Below, piece by piece: positions 59,739-64,000 of a stretch of 64,000 bases of DNA. Source of the stretch: Rhodoferax lithotrophicus (lineage in GTDB: Bacteria > Pseudomonadota > Gammaproteobacteria > Burkholderiales > Burkholderiaceae_C); assembly GCF_019973615.1 (NCBI RefSeq), contig NZ_AP024238.1, forward strand, positions 3,555,989 to 3,619,988. Direction: 5' to 3'. The notes below the pieces were generated by a model. The model had not been told where the DNA came from and made no database searches. It saw only the letters and a list, made by a program, of their open reading frames with translations. How positions within the stretch are numbered: position 1 is the first letter of the stretch; each line of letters starts with the position of its first letter. Made by a program: the position numbers and the translations under genes.

Positions 59739-60044
59739 ATGAAAAGACACCATCCATCTGTGACTTTATTACAAGCCAGCAAAAACAGTCCGAGTTTAGC
59801 CAAACTGATGGATATCAACCGTGAATCTAACGCGCGATTACGCGCTATCAACGCGTTAATACCAGCAACTCTACGTCACCAAGTACAGGCGGGGCCTATT
59901 GAAGAAGGTATTTGGTGTCTGCTGCTGTCTAATAATATAACTGCAGCAAAACTACGCCAGCTGCTGCCAGCATTTGAATCCCACTTACGAACACATTCAC
60001 TCGAAGTAAGATCTATTCGATTGAAAATACGTCGTCAAAACTGA
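59739..60044 (+). CDS. DUF721-family protein (DciA-like)
   Basis: A 101-residue protein of the DUF721 family, whose relatives include the helicase loader DciA. The conserved arrangement is LAKLMDINRESNARLRAINALIPATLRHQV, quoted as SNARLRAINALIPATLR, and LLLSNNITAAKLRQLLPAF, a KH-like fold. The start at 59739 is chosen over the ATG two codons earlier. It is divergent from the M23 peptidase gene with 19 bases between starts. Confidence 0.8.
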   Translation: MKRHHPSVTLLQASKNSPSLAKLMDINRESNARLRAINALIPATLRHQVQAGPIEEGIWCLLLSNNITAAKLRQLLPAFESHLRTHSLEVRSIRLKIRRQN

Positions 60045-60048
60045 AATT

Positions 60049-60124
60049 TGGTGCCGATTGTCGGATTCGAACTGACGACCTACCGCTTACAAGGCGGTTG
60101 CTCTACCAACTGAGCTAAATCGGC
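60049..60124 (-). tRNA. tRNA-Thr (UGU)
   Basis: A 76-base tRNA on the minus strand, with encoded CCA. Acceptor arm GCCGATT/AATCGGC, D-arm GCTCAGTTGGTAGAGC, anticodon arm ACCGC-CTTGTAA-GCGGT with anticodon TGT, variable AGGTC, T-arm GTCAGTTCGAATCCGAC with GTTCGAATC. All stems pair. Confidence 0.97.
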
Positions 60125-60177
60125 TAAACCATGATTTTATCCAATTTTTCGGGATAAAACCGCAACGAACCTGCAAG

Positions 60178-60672
60178 TTATTTGATTCTGGTTAAAGACG
60201 GGCGGACCACAGGTTTTGTTGACAAGCCTGTATCAGACAACATCGTAGTAGTACCTTCACTGGAAGAACTTTGCACAGGAGCAAGTCGAGCCGAACTGGG
60301 TTTACTCGTCATACCTTCCACAGGGTCATCCAAGGCGTGTTGAGCCTGCTCAACACGCGGGAATGCCATGCCTTGACCATTTTCCCGAGAAAAAATAGCA
60401 GCCACATTGTTGATAGGCACAAAAATATCCCGCACCACACCACCAAACCGGGCTTTAAATTCCATGAAATCATTGCCCAGCTTCAAGCCAGTGGTGGCAT
60501 CAAAACCGATGTTGAGCACAATTTCACTATCTTTCACAAACTCACGGGGAACCTGTACGGAGTCATCAACAACGACTGTTACATAAGGTGTCAGCCCGTT
60601 GTCGACACACCATTCATGCAACGCCCGAATGAGGTAAGGTCGGGTCGATGTAGTTTGTAAATCTTGCTTCAT
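60178..60672 (-). CDS. sspB: ClpXP adaptor SspB
   Basis: Specificity-enhancing factor (164 residues) that delivers ssrA-tagged proteins to ClpXP. TSTRPYLIRALHEWCVDNGL and TPYVTVVVDDSVQVPREFV form the N-terminal dimer and substrate-binding region, followed by GRDFM-like LGNDFMEFKARFGGVVRDIF; a flexible Ser/Pro-rich linker leads to a short C-terminal ClpX-binding tail ending VVRPSLTRIK. The ATG at 60672 has GGAG nine bases upstream; the upstream TTG at 60690 overlaps that site and is rejected. It follows sspA on the same strand. An AT-rich hairpin TTTTATCC/GGATAAAA lies between it and the tRNA. Confidence 0.95.
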   Translation of the reverse strand: MKQDLQTTSTRPYLIRALHEWCVDNGLTPYVTVVVDDSVQVPREFVKDSEIVLNIGFDATTGLKLGNDFMEFKARFGGVVRDIFVPINNVAAIFSRENGQGMAFPRVEQAQHALDDPVEGMTSKPSSARLAPVQSSSSEGTTTMLSDTGLSTKPVVRPSLTRIK

Positions 60673-60690
60673 TAAAAACAACTCCTGCAC

Positions 60691-61302
60691 TTACTTACGC
60701 ATGACCTTTTCTGAGGGTGTCAACGCTTCAATGTAGGCGGGCCTGGAAAAAATCCGTTCGGCATACTTCAGCAATGGAGCTGCATTTTTACTTAGCTCGA
60801 TACCGTAATAATCCAAACGCCACAGTAGTGGCGCAATCGCCACATCAAGCATCGAGAAACCGTCACCCAGCATGAATTTATTTTTCAAAAACACGGGTGC
60901 CAATTGAGTCAAACGGTCACGAATATGTGCACGGGCTTTTTCAAGTGCTTTTTCGTTGGCCTTGCCTGTACGGGATTCCAACGTAGAGACGTGAGTAAAT
61001 AACTCTTTTTCAAAGTTAAGCAAAAACAGTCGCACACGAGCTCGATCCACCGGATCACCAGGCATCAATTGAGGATGTGGAAAACGTTCATCAATGTATT
61101 CATTGATGATGTTCGATTCATACAAAATCAAATCACGTTCCACCAAAATGGGAACTTGACCATAAGGATTCATGACATTGATGTCCTCTGGCTTGTTGTA
61201 CAAGTCGACATCACGGATCTCAAAATCCATGCCCTTTTCAAACAGAACAAAACGGCAACGATGAGAATAGGGACAAGTTGTACCCGAGTAAAGCACCATC
61301 AT
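60691..61302 (-). CDS. sspA: Stringent starvation protein A
   Basis: A glutathione-S-transferase-fold, RNA-polymerase-associated protein (203 residues). LYSGTTCPYSHRCRFVLFEKG forms the thioredoxin-like N-terminal domain with the CPYSHR motif; NPYGQVPILVERDLILYES and YIDERFPHPQLMPGDPV are typical. It lies downstream of the bc1 genes and upstream of sspB, as usual in betaproteobacteria. It is a transcription factor rather than an enzyme. Confidence 0.96.
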   Translation of the reverse strand: MMVLYSGTTCPYSHRCRFVLFEKGMDFEIRDVDLYNKPEDINVMNPYGQVPILVERDLILYESNIINEYIDERFPHPQLMPGDPVDRARVRLFLLNFEKELFTHVSTLESRTGKANEKALEKARAHIRDRLTQLAPVFLKNKFMLGDGFSMLDVAIAPLLWRLDYYGIELSKNAAPLLKYAERIFSRPAYIEALTPSEKVMRK

Positions 61303-61408
61303 GGTGAAGGCTCCTAAAAAAAGTAAAAGAGCGGGAGGTTATGCACCAGCCCACTCTATCCAATCTGCGAATGCATTTACATGCAAGACGCAGCTTAAAC
61401 CAGCATTG

Positions 61409-62098
61409 TTATTTAACGTCTTTCCAGTACGCTTTATTGAGTTTCCAGGTCAAGAAGATCAAACCAGCCAAGAAGATCAACACCCAAGTACCCATAGTTT
61501 TCCGAGTGGTCTGCGCTGGCTCAGCCATCCACTGCAAATAGTTCACCAAGTCACCAATGGTTTGGTCATACTGTGCGGGAGTCATGCTGCTTTGCATTTC
61601 CCACAGCACATGCGGCATAGCCACATTAGGGAACACATGGTTATTCCATCCAGTGGGCTTGGTCTCATCCGCATAGAACCCGCGCATGTAGGAGTACAAA
61701 TAATCCGCACCTGTGCCTCCTGCACCAGCGCGAGAACGTGCAATCACGGTCAGGTCGGGGGGATTTACACCAAACCAAGCCTTGGCTTGTTGGGGATCAA
61801 TAGCCGCCTTCATGGTGTCACCAATTTTGGTATTGGTGACAAGCAGATTGTTCTTGATTTGCTCAGCCGTCAATCCAATATCCTGGAGACGGTTATAGCG
61901 ATTAAATGCTGCTGAATGGCAACTCAGACAGTAATTAACAAACACCTTTGCTCCATTTTGCAATGCTGCTTTGTCTGTAATCCTGTCCGGTGCCTTATCC
62001 CATGCTGGACCGCCAACGTTAGCGTGTACAACAGAACCCAAACCTAAGGCAAGAGTCAAGCTGAGAATAATTTTTTGAGTGAAACCCATGATTTTCAT
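61409..62098 (-). CDS. petC: Ubiquinol-cytochrome c reductase, cytochrome c1
   Basis: The c-type subunit of complex III (229 residues). After a signal peptide (IILSLTLALGLGSVVHA) the haem site is VNYCLSCHSAAFNRYNRL (CxxCH). The methionine ligand region is in NVAMPHVLWEMQSSM; a C-terminal membrane anchor is LIFLAGLIFLTWKLNKAYW. The start at 62098 has AGGAG upstream. It follows petB on the minus strand. Confidence 0.96.
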   Translation of the reverse strand: MKIMGFTQKIILSLTLALGLGSVVHANVGGPAWDKAPDRITDKAALQNGAKVFVNYCLSCHSAAFNRYNRLQDIGLTAEQIKNNLLVTNTKIGDTMKAAIDPQQAKAWFGVNPPDLTVIARSRAGAGGTGADYLYSYMRGFYADETKPTGWNNHVFPNVAMPHVLWEMQSSMTPAQYDQTIGDLVNYLQWMAEPAQTTRKTMGTWVLIFLAGLIFLTWKLNKAYWKDVK

Positions 62099-62113
62099 TC
62101 CTTGTTCTCCTGA

Positions 62114-63514
62114 TCAATGTGCCTTGAAATTGACACGGCTTGGTACTTGTTTAAAGGTACCAATGCGACTCCACCAAGGCATCAAAATAAAGAAGCCAAA
62201 ATAGAACAAGGTGCCCAACTGGGAAATTCGCCCATAAATCACAGACACAGGCTGCGTGCCCAAATATCCGATCACTACAAAGTTCACCACAAAAACGGCA
62301 TACAGAACCTTGTGCCATGTCGGACGATAACGAATGGATTTCACCGGGCTGTTATCAAGCCAAGGTAGGAAGAACAAAATCACAACACCGCCACCCATGG
62401 CGACCACACCCCAAAATTTGGCATCAATCACCATCATCATGGCAACAATAACCACGGCACCGCCCACGATCAACCCTTTGAACAAGGCTGGCATTTTGAC
62501 TTTGGCGACCGCCAGGAACGCACCAATCAATACACAGGCAATCAGCACATACATCATTTCAGCAGTTACCGCACGCAGCAATGTATAAAAAGGTGTGAAG
62601 TACCAAACTGGCGCAATGTGCAAAGGAGTCTGGAATGGGTTCGCCGGAATGAAGTTGTTGTACTCCAGGAAATAGCCACCCATTTCAGGCGCAAAGAAAA
62701 TGATGGCAGAGAACACAAACAGGAAGACACTCACACCAAACACGTCATGCACCGAATAGTACGGATGGAACGGAATGCCATCCAGCGGAATACCTTTGGC
62801 ATCTTTACTGGCCTTGATTTCCACTCCATCTGGATTATTGGAGCCCACTTCGTGCAATGCGATGATGTGCGCCACCACCAAACCCAGCAAAACCAGCGGC
62901 ACGGCGATCACGTGGAAGCTGAAGAAGCGATTCAGCGTGGCATCACCCACGACAAAGTCACCACGAATCAACAAAGCCAGATCTGGGCCAATAAAAGGAA
63001 TAGCCGAGAACAGATTCACAATCACTTGCGCACCCCAGTAGCTCATCTGACCCCATGGCAACAAATAGCCCATGAACGCCTCAGCCATCAAGGCCAGGAA
63101 AATGGCACAGCCAAAAATCCAGATCAACTCGCGCGGTTTACGATAGCTGCCATACATGAGACCGCGGAACATATGTAAATACACCACCACAAAAAAGGCG
63201 GAAGCTCCAGTGGAGTGCATGTAACGAATCAGCCAACCCCATGGCACATCGCGCATGATGTACTCAACCGAGGCAAATGCCAAAGCGGCATCCGGCTTGT
63301 AATGCATCACCAGAAAAATGCCGGTGACAATTTGAATCACCAGCACCAACAGGGAAAGCGAGCCAAAGATGTACCAGAAATTGAAGTTTTTGGGCGCGTA
63401 ATACTCACTCATGTGCTCTTTGAAGAGCTTGGAGAGAGGGAAACGGTTATCAACCCAATTCAAAGCTTTTTCGCCAGCCGAAGCATTGGGGGAAATTTCA
63501 TGAAAAGTAGCCAT
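62114..63514 (-). CDS. petB: Ubiquinol-cytochrome c reductase, cytochrome b
   Basis: Membrane subunit of complex III (466 residues) with eight or more transmembrane segments and both haem b sites. Haem ligand histidines occur in RYMHSTGASAFFVVVYLHMF and in SFHVIAVPLVLLGLVVAHII; the quinol site PVWYFTPFYTLLRAV-like segment replaces the PEWY motif (here PVWY), as in many proteobacterial cytochromes b with PDWY/PEWY variants. The C-terminal part has additional segments typical of betaproteobacteria. Confidence 0.96.
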   Translation of the reverse strand: MATFHEISPNASAGEKALNWVDNRFPLSKLFKEHMSEYYAPKNFNFWYIFGSLSLLVLVIQIVTGIFLVMHYKPDAALAFASVEYIMRDVPWGWLIRYMHSTGASAFFVVVYLHMFRGLMYGSYRKPRELIWIFGCAIFLALMAEAFMGYLLPWGQMSYWGAQVIVNLFSAIPFIGPDLALLIRGDFVVGDATLNRFFSFHVIAVPLVLLGLVVAHIIALHEVGSNNPDGVEIKASKDAKGIPLDGIPFHPYYSVHDVFGVSVFLFVFSAIIFFAPEMGGYFLEYNNFIPANPFQTPLHIAPVWYFTPFYTLLRAVTAEMMYVLIACVLIGAFLAVAKVKMPALFKGLIVGGAVVIVAMMMVIDAKFWGVVAMGGGVVILFFLPWLDNSPVKSIRYRPTWHKVLYAVFVVNFVVIGYLGTQPVSVIYGRISQLGTLFYFGFFILMPWWSRIGTFKQVPSRVNFKAH

Positions 63515-63525
63515 GCTTTTGATCC

Positions 63526-64000
63526 TTAGGCTTTTTTATCTTCACCAATGAGAAGCTTGGTGTCTGAGAGGTACATGTGTGGCGGAACTTCAAGATTGTC
63601 TGGCGCAGGCTTGTTTTTAAACACACGACCCGCCAAATCAAAAGTAGAGCCATGGCATGGACAGAAAAAACCACCAGGCCAATCATCAGGCAGAGACGGC
63701 TGAGGACCGGGCTTGAATTTTTCATTGGGCGAACAACCCAAGTGAGTACAAATACCCACCACGACCAAGTACTCTGGCTTCAGCGAACGTGTTGCGTTAC
63801 GGGCATATTCGGGCGCTTGCTCCGCAGGTTTACGCTCCGAATTGGGGTCAACGAGTTGCCCATCGTTTTTTGGCAATTCTGCCAATTGCTCTGGCGTTCG
63901 GCGCACGATCCAAACCGGCTTGCCACGCCACTCCACTGTCATTTTTTCACCCGGTTTGAGATTGGAGATATCAGCCTCAACCGCAGCTCCTGCGGCCTTG
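63526..64000 (-). CDS. petA: Ubiquinol-cytochrome c reductase, Rieske iron-sulfur subunit, 5' end cut
   Basis: The open frame runs off the right edge, so the N terminus with its membrane anchor is missing; the visible part has about 158 residues. The [2Fe-2S] ligands are in CTHLGCSPNEKF and CPCHGSTFDLAGRVF. VEADISNLKPGEKMTVEWRG at the edge is the start of the Rieske domain; the ATG in GEKMTVEW is internal. It is the first gene of petABC. Confidence 0.95.
   Translation of the reverse strand, partial: KAAGAAVEADISNLKPGEKMTVEWRGKPVWIVRRTPEQLAELPKNDGQLVDPNSERKPAEQAPEYARNATRSLKPEYLVVVGICTHLGCSPNEKFKPGPQPSLPDDWPGGFFCPCHGSTFDLAGRVFKNKPAPDNLEVPPHMYLSDTKLLIGEDKKA

Overview
This window is a stretch of chromosome from a betaproteobacterium of the Comamonadaceae, most likely a Rhodoferax-type organism. 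The placement rests on gene order and protein character and was not tested by a search. The order leuC-leuD-leuB-asd-fimV-truA-trpF-trpB-trpA-accD, the set sdhCDAB-sdhE-gltA beside mdh and acnB, the block M23 peptidase-secA-argJ-DUF815-mutT, and petABC-sspA-sspB are typical of Burkholderiales. A chromosomal Calvin-cycle (cbb) cluster and a sulfate transporter add a facultatively autotrophic or mixotrophic flavour. Nothing looks like a plasmid, prophage or recent island.

Layout. 1-2.1 kb: end of a GNAT acetyltransferase, then a Pit phosphate transporter with its DUF47 partner. 2.2-13.9 kb: a TCA-cycle block with acnB, a periplasmic protein of unknown function, a CitE-like lyase and mdh on the minus strand; then a GntR/UTRA regulator, sdhCDAB, sdhE and gltA on the plus strand, closed by a strong terminator. 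14.0-26.2 kb: leucine biosynthesis with a tiny entericidin-like lipoprotein gene inside it, then asd, fimV, truA, trpFBA and accD. 26.3-30.6 kb: a sulfate ABC transporter on the minus strand (sbp-cysT-cysW-cysA), with a ~300-base inverted-repeat element between cysW and cysA. 30.7-38.4 kb: a mixed region with a small hydrolase, a decayed glycosyltransferase, metY, a cupin, a membrane protein preceded by a possible Cys-codon attenuator, and a large GGDEF-EAL protein ending in a zinc-binding CZB domain. 38.5-49.7 kb: fba, pgk, gap, gph, tkt, prk, fbp, rpe and cbbY on the minus strand with cbbR divergent, but no RuBisCO genes. 49.8-55.7 kb: a LysR regulator and divergent epimerase-like protein, two minor proteins, mutT, a DUF815 ATPase and argJ. 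55.8-64.0 kb: secA, an M23 peptidase, a DUF721 protein, tRNA-Thr, sspB, sspA and the bc1 complex, with petA cut by the window edge.

Functionally the window carries central carbon metabolism (TCA cycle and the sugar-phosphate arm of the Calvin cycle), branched-chain and aromatic amino-acid synthesis, sulfur assimilation and respiratory complexes II and III.

The most unusual signal is a dispersed ~50-base imperfect palindromic repeat with about eleven copies. Five lie between genes or at gene ends, two of them supplying the stop codons of trpF and gph. About six lie inside coding sequences (citE-like gene, trpF, trpB 3' end, trpA, sbp signal peptide, tkt) without breaking the frame. Copies read in the same orientation are translated in the same reading frame. 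This resembles the in-frame palindromic elements described in Rickettsia. Four copies fall in 2.3 kb of trpFBA. Two other mini inverted-repeat elements flank cysA.
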